Source: an uncultured Bacteroidales bacterium (GTDB lineage Bacteria; Bacteroidota; Bacteroidia; Bacteroidales; P3). From it: a DNA stretch of 64,000 bases. Shown one piece after another: positions 53,115 through 61,991 of this stretch. The number at the start of each line of letters is the position of its first letter. The stretch's first letter is position 1. Both the position numbers and the translations under genes were made by a program. A model generated the notes under the pieces. The model made no database searches. It saw only the letters and a program-made list of their open reading frames with translations, and was not told the origin of the DNA. The stretch is taken from NCBI GenBank assembly GCA_947165255.1, contig CAMUZR010000008.1, forward strand, positions 1 to 64,000. The letters are read 5' to 3'.

Positions 53115-55016
53115 TCAAGACCCTCCTTCTTTTCCATCCTTAGTATTCAAGGTTATGAGGAGAACAGAAATGTCAGCTGGGGAAACTCCACTGATACGGG
53201 AGGCCTGACCGATTGTAGCCGGGCGCAGTTTGGTTAGTTTCTCACGGGCTTCATAAGAGAGCGAATGTAGAGAATAGTAGTCAAAATCTGCTGGAAGTGA
53301 GATATCCTCAAACTTGAGTATTCGGCTGGCCACATCTTGCTCTTTCTCTATATAGCGTTTATATTTCAATTGTACCTCTGTCGCATTAAGTACCTCTTCG
53401 CGTAAACCGACAGTTACATTATCCACTTGTGACCTAAGTTCAGAAGAGACCTCCATGAGGTTCTTCATCGTCACTTCCGGTCTCAACAGCAGGTTAACTA
53501 GACGCACACGCTGCTGAAGTGCCGGAGTATTCAACGATTCCAACATGGAATTTGCCGCTGACGGTGAGATAGAGGTTTCACTAATGAAATCTGAAAGCTC
53601 TTGAGTATATCTTATCTTCTCTCCTACCCTACGCATTCGCTCATCAGAAGCAAGACCAATATTGTGGGACAACTCCGTCAGTCGAACATCGGCATTATCC
53701 TGACGCAAAAGGATACGGTACTCAGCTCGGGAAGTAAACATACGATATGGTTCATCTACCCCTTTAGAGACAAGATCATCTATTAGCACTCCTATATAGG
53801 CCTGGGTTCGGTTAAGTACAAATGGGGATTTACCACGTATTTTTAGAACAGCATTAATTCCTGCCATAAGCCCTTGACAAGCAGCCTCCTCATAACCTGT
53901 CGTACCATTAATCTGACCAGCGAAATACAGATTCTCTATTCTTTTCGTTTCTAGGGTGTACTTGAGTTGTGTTGGGGGAAAATAATCATATTCAATTGCA
54001 TATCCAGGTTTTAGAATAGCTGCATCTTCAAAACCTTGAATAGAATGTAGAGCATCAACCTGTACCTCCAAAGGTAATGAAGAGGAAAAACCATTTAGAT
54101 AATAAGAATGCGTTGTCCATCCTTCTGGCTCCACAAATAGTTGATGACGCTGTTTATCGGCGAAGCGGACTATTTTAGTTTCAATCGAAGGACAGTAACG
54201 AGGACCCGTACCTTGTATACGACCAGTATACAATGGAGAACGGTCAAACCCGGTTCTAAGGATGTCATGCGTATGCTCATTAGTATAGGCCAAAAAGCAA
54301 GAGCGCTGATACTTAAGAGGAAGGGTTTCAGTATAGGAGAACTTTTGAGGATTCTCATCCCCAGGTTGTTCTTCCAATCGTTCGAAATGGATTGTTCTGC
54401 CATCAACACGAACTGGCGTTCCTGTTTTAAGCCTGTCTACCTCGAATCCCATTTCAAGGAGCTGATCAGACAAACTGCAAGCTGCCCCCTCTCCTATCCT
54501 TCCGCCGCTCCAACTCATCTCTCCAACATAGATAGCACCATTTAGGAAAGTCCCATTGGTTAATACCACAGAGCCAGCTTGAATATCCAAACCCATACGA
54601 GTTCTGACGCCTGAGGCTACTCCGCCATGGACAAGAACCCCAACTACCTCATCCTGCCAGATGGAAAGAAGTGGAATATTTTCCAACTGATAACGCCAAT
54701 TCAACGAGAACTGCGTTTTGTCACATTGTGCACGTGGACTCCACATAGCCGGTCCCTTTGAAAGGTTGAGCATTCTGAACTGAATCATAGAATGGTCAGT
54801 AATGATACCAGAGTAGCCACCTAAAGCATCAATCTCTCGCACAATCTGTCCTTTTGCCACACCGCCCATTGCAGGATTACATGACATCTGACAGATTGTA
54901 TCAATATTCATAGTAATTAGAAGTGTTCTAGCGCCCATATTAGCTGCGGCAGCTGCTGCTTCTGCACCCGCATGGCCTGCTCCCACAACGATAACATCAT
55001 AGAAAGGGGAAGTCAT
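53115..55016 (-). CDS. mnmG: tRNA uridine-5-carboxymethylaminomethyl modification enzyme MnmG
   Basis: 633 aa. With MnmE it installs cmnm5 at the wobble uridine of several tRNAs, including tRNA-Lys(TTT), two copies of which lie nearby. Seen: FAD motif VIVVGAGHAGAEAA (8-21), MSCNPAMGGVAKGQIVREIDALGG, RYCPSIETKIVRF, and the C-terminal helical MnmE-binding part. In many bacteria the gene (gidA) lies near the origin; two parS-like sites flank it here. Confidence 0.97.
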   Translation of the reverse strand: MTSPFYDVIVVGAGHAGAEAAAAAANMGARTLLITMNIDTICQMSCNPAMGGVAKGQIVREIDALGGYSGIITDHSMIQFRMLNLSKGPAMWSPRAQCDKTQFSLNWRYQLENIPLLSIWQDEVVGVLVHGGVASGVRTRMGLDIQAGSVVLTNGTFLNGAIYVGEMSWSGGRIGEGAACSLSDQLLEMGFEVDRLKTGTPVRVDGRTIHFERLEEQPGDENPQKFSYTETLPLKYQRSCFLAYTNEHTHDILRTGFDRSPLYTGRIQGTGPRYCPSIETKIVRFADKQRHQLFVEPEGWTTHSYYLNGFSSSLPLEVQVDALHSIQGFEDAAILKPGYAIEYDYFPPTQLKYTLETKRIENLYFAGQINGTTGYEEAACQGLMAGINAVLKIRGKSPFVLNRTQAYIGVLIDDLVSKGVDEPYRMFTSRAEYRILLRQDNADVRLTELSHNIGLASDERMRRVGEKIRYTQELSDFISETSISPSAANSMLESLNTPALQQRVRLVNLLLRPEVTMKNLMEVSSELRSQVDNVTVGLREEVLNATEVQLKYKRYIEKEQDVASRILKFEDISLPADFDYYSLHSLSYEAREKLTKLRPATIGQASRISGVSPADISVLLITLNTKDGKEGGS

Positions 55017-55061
55017 TTTGTTTTTTTATTGTGACAAAGTAAATCAAAGTTTATTTGATAC

Positions 55062-55075
55062 GTTTCACGGGAAAC
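55062..55075. promoter_or_regulatory. parS-like site 2
   Basis: GTTTCACGGGAAAC, one base from the parS core palindrome, in the 65-base gap between ybeY and mnmG. Confidence 0.5.
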
Positions 55076-55081
55076 AGGCAA

Positions 55082-55507
55082 TTAAGCCATTGAATTCCAC
55101 ACTGCTAAAGCAGCCTCCTCTTTCTTCCGCATCTGGGCTGCTTCAGGGGCTGTCTTATCACCTTGACCTAAAAGATGGAGTATTCCATGGATAATCACGC
55201 GATGTAACTCCTGATCAAAAGTGCTACCGAATAGTTGGGCATTTTCTTTTACTCGTTCAACACTTATCATAATATCACCTGAAATAAGATTATCTTCGAC
55301 ATAATCAAAAGTAATGATATCAGTATAAGTATCGTGATTGAGGTAAGCACGATTCACTTCGATAAGATAAGCATCATCACAAAAAAGATAACTAATATCA
55401 CCTACTTTTTTACCCTGGGCCTTTATAATATCGGTAATCCATCTTTTAACCCTCATCTTACCTTTGAGGTCAAAATGAATATTTTCGGTCGAAAAATATA
55501 TAGCCAT
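55082..55507 (-). CDS. ybeY: Endoribonuclease YbeY
   Basis: 141 aa. 16S rRNA processing and ribosome quality-control RNase. The zinc-binding motif HRVIIHGILHLLGQGD (HGxxHLxGxxD) is intact, and DIITFDY with VNRAYLNHDTYTD precedes it. Directly upstream of mnmG on the same strand. Confidence 0.95.
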   Translation of the reverse strand: MAIYFSTENIHFDLKGKMRVKRWITDIIKAQGKKVGDISYLFCDDAYLIEVNRAYLNHDTYTDIITFDYVEDNLISGDIMISVERVKENAQLFGSTFDQELHRVIIHGILHLLGQGDKTAPEAAQMRKKEEAALAVWNSMA

Positions 55508-55734
55508 ATTGCAATCTTGAATAATGAATGATTTACTGAATAGGGGAGAGGCAAAGTTTATATTTTAGCATTAGAATATTGAATGTGCAGAATTATGTGA
55601 TAAAAGACATGTTTCCAAATAGTTATCATAAAAAACGTCAATATATTCCTCATTTTCCTTTGAATATTTTCAACAAGTAAGGGGTTTGGTCTGGTAGGTC
55701 AAAGCCTCATTGAGTTAAACAAGGAAAAAGTAAA

Positions 55735-56196
55735 TTAACTTTCTACGACCTCAACAATCTGCGAACGAATATTGACATAGAAATTCTCTAAAATATGAAT
55801 CCGATGAGCGACCTCCTGAGGAGCAATACCTAAAACATCAAAAGTCAACTGAAGACCGCATCCGCCATCCAAGACCTCCAATTCATCAGAAAGGATATTA
55901 ACTAAGTATAATAATTCCTCATCTGACCCAGTAGGTGGTATTCCCGAAGAATGAGTTTTTTCAAAACATTGATAGTCCGACTGGACAATAAACCTAATGC
56001 CACCACGACACTGTTCGAAAAAGATAGTAAGGGGAGAATTGGCATTATGATGGAACGCATATTCAGCAACCTTAAGCACTGATACGGAAATAGTAGCAAA
56101 ATAATTAGGAATATGATTGTCATCACAAACAGCTCTTACAAAGTTTTCTATCTGTTCAATACTACTCGTATTATTCTGAATTATAGCTCTTTCCAT
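55735..56196 (-). CDS. ATP-binding, anti-sigma-factor-like protein (HATPase_c_2), degenerate
   Basis: 153 aa. The position and size correspond to the RsbW-like ATP-binding protein commonly found between DUF4175 and ybeY in Bacteroidales. The N-box is weak (VLKVAEYAFHHNANSPLTIFF) and the G-box is reduced to LDGGCGLQLTF. May regulate a partner-switching pathway; no partner in this window. Confidence 0.6.
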   Translation of the reverse strand: MERAIIQNNTSSIEQIENFVRAVCDDNHIPNYFATISVSVLKVAEYAFHHNANSPLTIFFEQCRGGIRFIVQSDYQCFEKTHSSGIPPTGSDEELLYLVNILSDELEVLDGGCGLQLTFDVLGIAPQEVAHRIHILENFYVNIRSQIVEVVES

Positions 56197-56223
56197 TATT
56201 CGGTACTAATTAATCAATCTTTA

Positions 56224-56231
56224 CAAAAATA
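56224..56231 (-). promoter_or_regulatory. -7 box for the ATP-binding protein gene
   Basis: TATTTTTG on the minus strand, 27 bases before the ATG. Confidence 0.4.
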
Positions 56232-56261
56232 CAAATAAAATTCATTATTATGCACTATAGA

Positions 56262-59200
56262 TTAAAATTTATAAAAATAATCGTCCACTTTTGCCTTATA
56301 GTAAGGTGAAAGGGTAGGGGGTACAGAGCGGAAAAGTTCCATGTTCTTATCCTGCAATTTCTTCAACTTCTCAAGATCGGAGGGGGAGGGCTGATGGTAG
56401 GTATCTTTCCCTTCATGACTTTGACGTCGCTCTTCTTTTTCGCGTTCCATCTCTGCCTTCTCATGATCCAACATGCGAGTCATAATCTGTTGTTGGCGAC
56501 GAATCGTTTGCTGAGTGATTACTCGGTTAACAAGGTCTGTCTCAGTTTGTTCCATCTGCTTCATCATTTGGTCGATTTCTTTGGCTAACTTTGCATTTCC
56601 TGCATTGTTCTGCTTAATTTCCTGACCATATTCTTGCATCATCCTTCGAATCATTTCTTGCTGTGCGGCCATGCGGGCAAACTCTTCGCTCAATTGGGCA
56701 CTACCTTTATCTCCCAACTTTTTACGTTCACCCGGCTTACTGTTTTTCCCTTGTTTATCTAACTGTTTCTTAAGCGCTTCCATCTGCTTATTCAGTTCCT
56801 TTTGCAACTCCTTCATTGATTTAGCAGAGGGCTTTCCTTTACCAGGATTACTGCAATTACCTTGCTTTTTCATCCCAGGGTTCTTACAACTCCCATTCTT
56901 CTTTTTTTGGCTATTTTGACGCATTTGATTCTGCATCTGGTCAAGTGATTCAGCCAAGACCAATGCCAAATTATTAAAAGAAGTCATTGCGTATTGCATT
57001 GACGTCGAGGCTTGTGAGTTCTTATATGCACCATAGAAAGCCTGGTTCATATTCAACAACCCGTTAAGAGAACGACTGAGACTGCTATTCACCTCGGAAA
57101 GGTTTCTATTAATAACCGAGGCCACCTGCACCTGTCGCTTAGCAATTGCCCGTAAAGAATCTTCTACCCCTCTGAAATCAGTTTTTATCTTATTCTGACC
57201 AGCAATGATAGACTGATATTGAGGGTCTTGAATAAAAGTACTGCGCACCTTTGAAATCAGTGATTCTTGATCGTATGACAAGCGAACAAGATTCTTCAGT
57301 AGCTGTCTAATTAGTTCGGCATCCTCTGCCAAGTCCTGTTGCTCTAAGTCTTGTTGGGACTCGGCCAACTGTTCAGAGAGTTCTTCCAACTGTTCGGCAG
57401 CCTCTTTCTGATGCTTCGAAGCGCCTTTTTTCTTATTATTCTTTAAACTATTCTCTGCTCCTTGTTGATTTTGGTCAATCTTTTTCATCAACTCCTGGTC
57501 GAGTTTGAAATCCAAACTTTTATCTATCTCCTGATAGCCTTTCTGAATATCTTTAAGTTCCTGCTGTAGTTGGTCGAACTGTTGGGATAAGTCTTGCTGC
57601 TCTTTAAGAAGATTCTCATTCTCATTTTTATTTTTAGAGTCCTCGGCTTTTTTTGACAATTCACGCTGTTTTTCAGCAAGTTGTTCTGTTTTTTGAATAG
57701 CATCCTCAACCTTCTTTTCCATTTCTAAGCGCTTCATTAACTCAATATTTTGGTCGAGCTGCTTCTCCAAATCCTCGTTATTCAATTTAAGCTGTTCCAG
57801 TTTCTCCTGAACCTTTTTCTTATCCACCTCCTTCATCATCTCATCAATTTGTTTCATCATCTCCTTCATCTCCTCCGTGAGCACCTCATTCATCAAGCGG
57901 TCAAGCTCCTGCTGTTTCTCCAACAACTTCTCGCTCTGGTCTTTATATTTCTCTTCTAACTTCTTATTTTCATTAAGCTGCTGCTGCATCTGTTGCAGCA
58001 TACTCTTCACCTGCTCCTGCTTCTTGGCAAGTTCTTGCAAATCTTTCTTATCCTGCCAGTTAAGCTCCTTTTTATCCACCAGTTTACGCATCAATTCGTT
58101 GATATCTTCCTGCATCTTTTTTAGTTCCGACATCGACTTTTGTGCACGTTGCTGCGCCTCTTCTGAGTTGCGGTCTAATATATTATCCAGTTCCTGTTCA
58201 GTTGGTATAGTCAGCTCAAAATGCTGTGACGTTGCAGACTTTGGGCCGTGAATGCCGTCATTATCCCATACCTCGAAATAATAAACCAGCTTATCACCAG
58301 GATTCAGCACTACCTCATTAATATTATAAGAATAGTAAAACTCCTGAACAGACTCATGCGATAGTGCAATGGGAAACGATGAAACCTCCTTTTGGGAAGT
58401 ATCTTTCACGTTGGTTTTCACCATTTTAAAATCTAACTTAGTAAAGCCATAGTCATCTTTTATGCGTCCAGAAAAGAAAAGACGGTCGTCAAGCGTAGAA
58501 TCTTTCATCTCCATAACAGCTATCATAGGCAGGGCATCGTCTATAGCAGATACTGCGTATGTAAGCGTGTCGGTGATAGGCGAAAACTGATTAGCAACTG
58601 TAAATCCATAGCTGAAGGACTGCATCGCTCGAAGAGTGAAAGAGAGTCTTCCATTAGCATCTGGTACAAGTTTCTTAATATCCTCGTTTACAAAGAAATA
58701 TAATGTGTCAACATCTTGTGTATGGAAATACCATTTAACAAATGTTCCCTGAGGAACAACCATATCTCCCTCATTAGAAAGGGTCTCATTCACCTTATGA
58801 GTATAGGCAGGATACGAAAGTGCAGCTTGAAAATCAACAATTGCAGGTTTAGGAAACACCTGCAAAGTAAATTCAGAAGATACGACACCGGCTGCTTCAA
58901 AATGAAAAGTGCAACTACGCTGAACCGTCTTAAAAAGGTATGAAAAATGGCTTTTGTCAAGCGGGCGCATTTTATAAAGATTACCATCTATACTGATAAA
59001 AACCTCTGATGGAACAGCATCGCCCTGGATAGATACACGAAGGTCAAAATCTTCTTGCTGAGCAACTTGAAGGGATGGATTATCAATAACAAAAGTAAAT
59101 GGGGCAGGGCGCTCAAACTGAGTTGAATAGTGGGTGATGCGGTGAGACGGTTGCGTCAGAAGGGTAGGGGAGATTAGCAGGAGCAGCAAAACAATTCCCA

Positions 59201-59684
59201 AGGGGATAGCCGCATATTTAATATACCTACGGTTCGATTTTGTGTCAACCGCTTGCTGGAAAGGAATGGGCTTCAGTTGGGCAGTTTTTTGGGCAATAGC
59301 AGCTCTGAGCAAATCGTCCGAAGAGGCACAACCTTTTTCTTGCAACTGTAGTAGATTGAGCAGTTTATCTTTCACCTCAGGAAAATGATTTCCTACAATC
59401 TGGGCAGCTTCTTCGTAGGAAATAACCTTCCCCAATCGGAACATTTTAGCAAGGGGGATGAGCACGTAATAAACTATTACAGCCATGCTGACCAAAAGAT
59501 AGAACCAGAAAAGAATAGCCCTAACCGTAGTGCCAAAATAACCAAAATATTCAAGGAAGACAATAATCAAGAAAAGCGACAGCAATAGACCCAAGGCATA
59601 GAGAATGCCTTTTATCATCCTGTTCTTGTAGTACTTACGGATAAATCTATCCAGACTCCTGAGTATTGAATCGCTATTTTGCAT
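56262..59684 (-). CDS. DUF4175-family membrane protein with long coiled coil
   Basis: 1140 aa from ATG 59684. Two membrane helices at about 25-75 and one at 155-175, then a periplasmic beta-rich part (180-510) and a very long Q/E/K-rich coiled coil (520-1100) including repeats such as EEMKEMMKQIDEMMKEVDKKK. Matches the large DUF4175 proteins of Bacteroidota; function unknown, likely an envelope scaffold. Monocistronic-looking, 65 bases upstream of the next gene. Confidence 0.85.
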   Translation of the reverse strand: MQNSDSILRSLDRFIRKYYKNRMIKGILYALGLLLSLFLIIVFLEYFGYFGTTVRAILFWFYLLVSMAVIVYYVLIPLAKMFRLGKVISYEEAAQIVGNHFPEVKDKLLNLLQLQEKGCASSDDLLRAAIAQKTAQLKPIPFQQAVDTKSNRRYIKYAAIPLGIVLLLLLISPTLLTQPSHRITHYSTQFERPAPFTFVIDNPSLQVAQQEDFDLRVSIQGDAVPSEVFISIDGNLYKMRPLDKSHFSYLFKTVQRSCTFHFEAAGVVSSEFTLQVFPKPAIVDFQAALSYPAYTHKVNETLSNEGDMVVPQGTFVKWYFHTQDVDTLYFFVNEDIKKLVPDANGRLSFTLRAMQSFSYGFTVANQFSPITDTLTYAVSAIDDALPMIAVMEMKDSTLDDRLFFSGRIKDDYGFTKLDFKMVKTNVKDTSQKEVSSFPIALSHESVQEFYYSYNINEVVLNPGDKLVYYFEVWDNDGIHGPKSATSQHFELTIPTEQELDNILDRNSEEAQQRAQKSMSELKKMQEDINELMRKLVDKKELNWQDKKDLQELAKKQEQVKSMLQQMQQQLNENKKLEEKYKDQSEKLLEKQQELDRLMNEVLTEEMKEMMKQIDEMMKEVDKKKVQEKLEQLKLNNEDLEKQLDQNIELMKRLEMEKKVEDAIQKTEQLAEKQRELSKKAEDSKNKNENENLLKEQQDLSQQFDQLQQELKDIQKGYQEIDKSLDFKLDQELMKKIDQNQQGAENSLKNNKKKGASKHQKEAAEQLEELSEQLAESQQDLEQQDLAEDAELIRQLLKNLVRLSYDQESLISKVRSTFIQDPQYQSIIAGQNKIKTDFRGVEDSLRAIAKRQVQVASVINRNLSEVNSSLSRSLNGLLNMNQAFYGAYKNSQASTSMQYAMTSFNNLALVLAESLDQMQNQMRQNSQKKKNGSCKNPGMKKQGNCSNPGKGKPSAKSMKELQKELNKQMEALKKQLDKQGKNSKPGERKKLGDKGSAQLSEEFARMAAQQEMIRRMMQEYGQEIKQNNAGNAKLAKEIDQMMKQMEQTETDLVNRVITQQTIRRQQQIMTRMLDHEKAEMEREKEERRQSHEGKDTYHQPSPSDLEKLKKLQDKNMELFRSVPPTLSPYYKAKVDDYFYKF

Positions 59685-59701
59685 GAGCAAAAATTAACTT
59701 G

Positions 59702-59709
59702 CAAAGATA
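59702..59709 (-). promoter_or_regulatory. -7 box for the DUF4175 gene
   Basis: TATCTTTG on the minus strand, 17 bases before the ATG at 59684. Confidence 0.5.
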
Positions 59710-59848
59710 CAAAAGAAATTTGGATTAAACGGTTTTAATACTGAATATACAACTGAAATAACAGGTAAACTGAATATCCTTTAACTCCCATTCAAGAGGG
59801 TAGGAGAGGTGATACAAAAGAAGTTTATGCTATTTCAAATAAAAAGCG

Positions 59849-59856
59849 TACTTTTG
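59849..59856 (+). promoter_or_regulatory. -7 box for the SDR gene at 59919
   Basis: TACTTTTG, 62 bases before the ATG. Confidence 0.5.
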
Positions 59857-59918
59857 CAAGAAATAAAAGCCAATAAGAAAATACGGATATTATCCAATTA
59901 AGAACGAAATAAAACACT

Positions 59919-60734
59919 ATGAATAAGGTAATTATAATCACAGGGGCATCATCAGGATTTGGCAAACAGACAGCCGAACTCCTTGCCTCACACGGACACA
60001 AAGTATACGGCATCTGCCGCCGCGAGATGACTCATCCCATAATCAGCTATATTCAATGCGATGTGCGCGACCCAGAAACTATTGCTTTAAAAATGAGAGA
60101 GATATACGACACTGAAGGGCGCATCGACGTGCTTATCAACAATGCTGGTATGGGCATTGGCGGTTCACTTGAGATGGCCTCAGAGGAAGAAATAGACACG
60201 CAAATGAACGTCAACTTCAGGGGTTGCGTGAACATGTGCCAAAAAGTACTACCTTACATGCGTCGTCAGCGGCATGGAAAAATCATTAATTTAAGCTCTA
60301 TTGGCGGCATTATGGGACTGCCCTACCAAGGCTTCTATTCGGCTTCCAAATTCGCCATAGAAGGCTTTTCCGAGGCCTTGAGCGCCGAAGTAAAAGGCTT
60401 CGGCATATCCGTATCGATGGTAGAGCCTGGCGACTTTGCCACCAACTTCACCGCCAGCCGCAAAAACTCGCAAGCCACAATGGACGACCCCGACTATGGC
60501 CCCATTTTCAAACGTTCTCTGGGACTGATTGAAAAAGAGGAAAATAGCGGTCTCACACCCGATGTACTTGCCCACAAAATAGAAAAAATAGTAAATGCCA
60601 AGCACCCCAAACTGCGCTACGTAGTGGCCAACTTCGAACAATGGCTTTCAGTGGCCTTGAAACGGTTCATTCCGGGCAACTGGTTTGTGAATATTTTAGT
60701 CGATTACTATAAAACCAAGCCGAACAAACAATAG
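59919..60734 (+). CDS. SDR-family reductase, candidate 3-ketosphinganine reductase
   Basis: 271 aa. IITGASSGFGKQTAELLA (5-22), NNAGMGIGGSLEMA, catalytic serine in NLSSIGG, YSASK near 148. The shape, with an extended C-terminal region after the PGDFATNF segment and a basic end, resembles 17-beta-HSD/KDSR-type SDRs. It converges on a serine palmitoyltransferase operon, and a 3-ketosphinganine reductase would be the next enzyme of that pathway; this assignment is inference from context. Confidence 0.7.
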   Translation: MNKVIIITGASSGFGKQTAELLASHGHKVYGICRREMTHPIISYIQCDVRDPETIALKMREIYDTEGRIDVLINNAGMGIGGSLEMASEEEIDTQMNVNFRGCVNMCQKVLPYMRRQRHGKIINLSSIGGIMGLPYQGFYSASKFAIEGFSEALSAEVKGFGISVSMVEPGDFATNFTASRKNSQATMDDPDYGPIFKRSLGLIEKEENSGLTPDVLAHKIEKIVNAKHPKLRYVVANFEQWLSVALKRFIPGNWFVNILVDYYKTKPNKQ

Positions 60735-60777
60735 CCCAACAATACAATTAGTTCATAACAAACACATTTACAAAAAG

Positions 60778-60808
60778 AAAGTGTCAGTTTCAACCAAACT
60801 GACACTTT
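60778..60808. terminator. Bidirectional terminator
   Basis: AAAGTGTCAGTTT (60778-60790), loop CAACC, AAACTGACACTTT (60796-60808), with A and T runs; serves the convergent SDR and GNAT-like genes. Confidence 0.85.
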
Positions 60809-60860
60809 TATTAATACTAATTATATTATACCTGATTATAAAATTGCTGTTGAAAAAAGT

Positions 60861-61982
60861 CTATATTTTCTTTTTAAAGATAGCGCGTTGCATAATCTGG
60901 TGAGCATCATAGGTAGTATCCCAAATGCGCTGAGCCTCGTTTCCAATAATCTGTGGGTTCGTATAGGCCCAGCGGACGTGATTCTTGGCAGTATTGCGGT
61001 TCATTTCGGCATAATAGATTGAATGAACGCCACGTTTTTGCCAGGCAGGATGCACACCGTTGAGCAAAAGGTCTATATCAGTGTAATGATGGAGTGAATG
61101 AAGGATATGATACCAGCCGAAGGGGAAGAGGCTGCCATTGGCCTTTTTAAATCCCTCATTGAGGTCGGGAATGCTGAGGCCAAAGGCTACCAAATCATCG
61201 TTCTCATCCACCACAAAATTGGCATATTCCAAATTGATAAAAGGAAAGTACTGTTTGATATAGCAATCTATTTCCTTATCGGTAAGAGGCACAAAATCAT
61301 ACAAATCCTTGAAAGCCTCGTTGATGGTAAGGAAAAACTTTCTGGCGTAGGGCATAACCTCCTGGCGCTTCTTAAAACGAAGAAGTTTCAGGTGATATTT
61401 GTTGAGAATAAGCTCATTAATACGGCCCACCTTCTCGGGAATGGGCTGTGAGGCAGGCATCTGGTACTGGGCCCACTTGCAGCCAATCTCAAATCCGGCT
61501 TTCTCAATAAAGTCAATATAATACTTGGGGTTATACAATGTGCTGAGGTTCTGGCGGGCATCGAAATTTTCAATCACCCAGCACTCCTTATCCATATCGG
61601 TGAAACCAAATGGACCCTCTATCTCATCCATTCCTTTGCTTTTACCCCACTCCACAACTTTGTTTAACAAAAGGTTAAAGACATTGTAATCCTCAATGAA
61701 ATCGAACCATCCAAAACGGACAGCCTTTTTCTCCCATCTCTCGTTCACACTGTAATTAATAATACCAGCCACACGACCCACAACTTTTTTACCACGGTAG
61801 GCCAGCCACATCTTCAGGTCGCAGTGGTCAAGTGAAGGGTTCTTCTTAGTTAACAGCCCCAACTCGTCACTCATCAAAACCGGGATATAAGAAGGGACAT
61901 CCTTGAACAGTTTATTGGGAAACTTGATGAACTTGCGGAGTTGGCAACCCCCGTTAACTTCTCTTATAACAATGTCTTCCAT
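60861..61982 (-). CDS. GNAT-like acyltransferase family protein linked to serine palmitoyltransferase
   Basis: 373 aa. MWLAYRGKKVVGRVAGIIN at about 58-76 and DLVAFGLSIPD near 265 are the GNAT-like strand-turn patterns, and GVHPAWQKRGVHSIYYAEM near 318 recalls the acyl-CoA-binding R/Q-x-x-G-x-G/A loop in a weak form. It starts 9 bases after the serine palmitoyltransferase gene, so it is in that operon. A ceramide-synthase-like N-acyltransferase role is possible (inference); caulobacterial bCerS is also GNAT-related. Confidence 0.65.
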   Translation of the reverse strand: MEDIVIREVNGGCQLRKFIKFPNKLFKDVPSYIPVLMSDELGLLTKKNPSLDHCDLKMWLAYRGKKVVGRVAGIINYSVNERWEKKAVRFGWFDFIEDYNVFNLLLNKVVEWGKSKGMDEIEGPFGFTDMDKECWVIENFDARQNLSTLYNPKYYIDFIEKAGFEIGCKWAQYQMPASQPIPEKVGRINELILNKYHLKLLRFKKRQEVMPYARKFFLTINEAFKDLYDFVPLTDKEIDCYIKQYFPFINLEYANFVVDENDDLVAFGLSIPDLNEGFKKANGSLFPFGWYHILHSLHHYTDIDLLLNGVHPAWQKRGVHSIYYAEMNRNTAKNHVRWAYTNPQIIGNEAQRIWDTTYDAHQIMQRAIFKKKI

Positions 61983-61991
61983 AGAAAAGAA

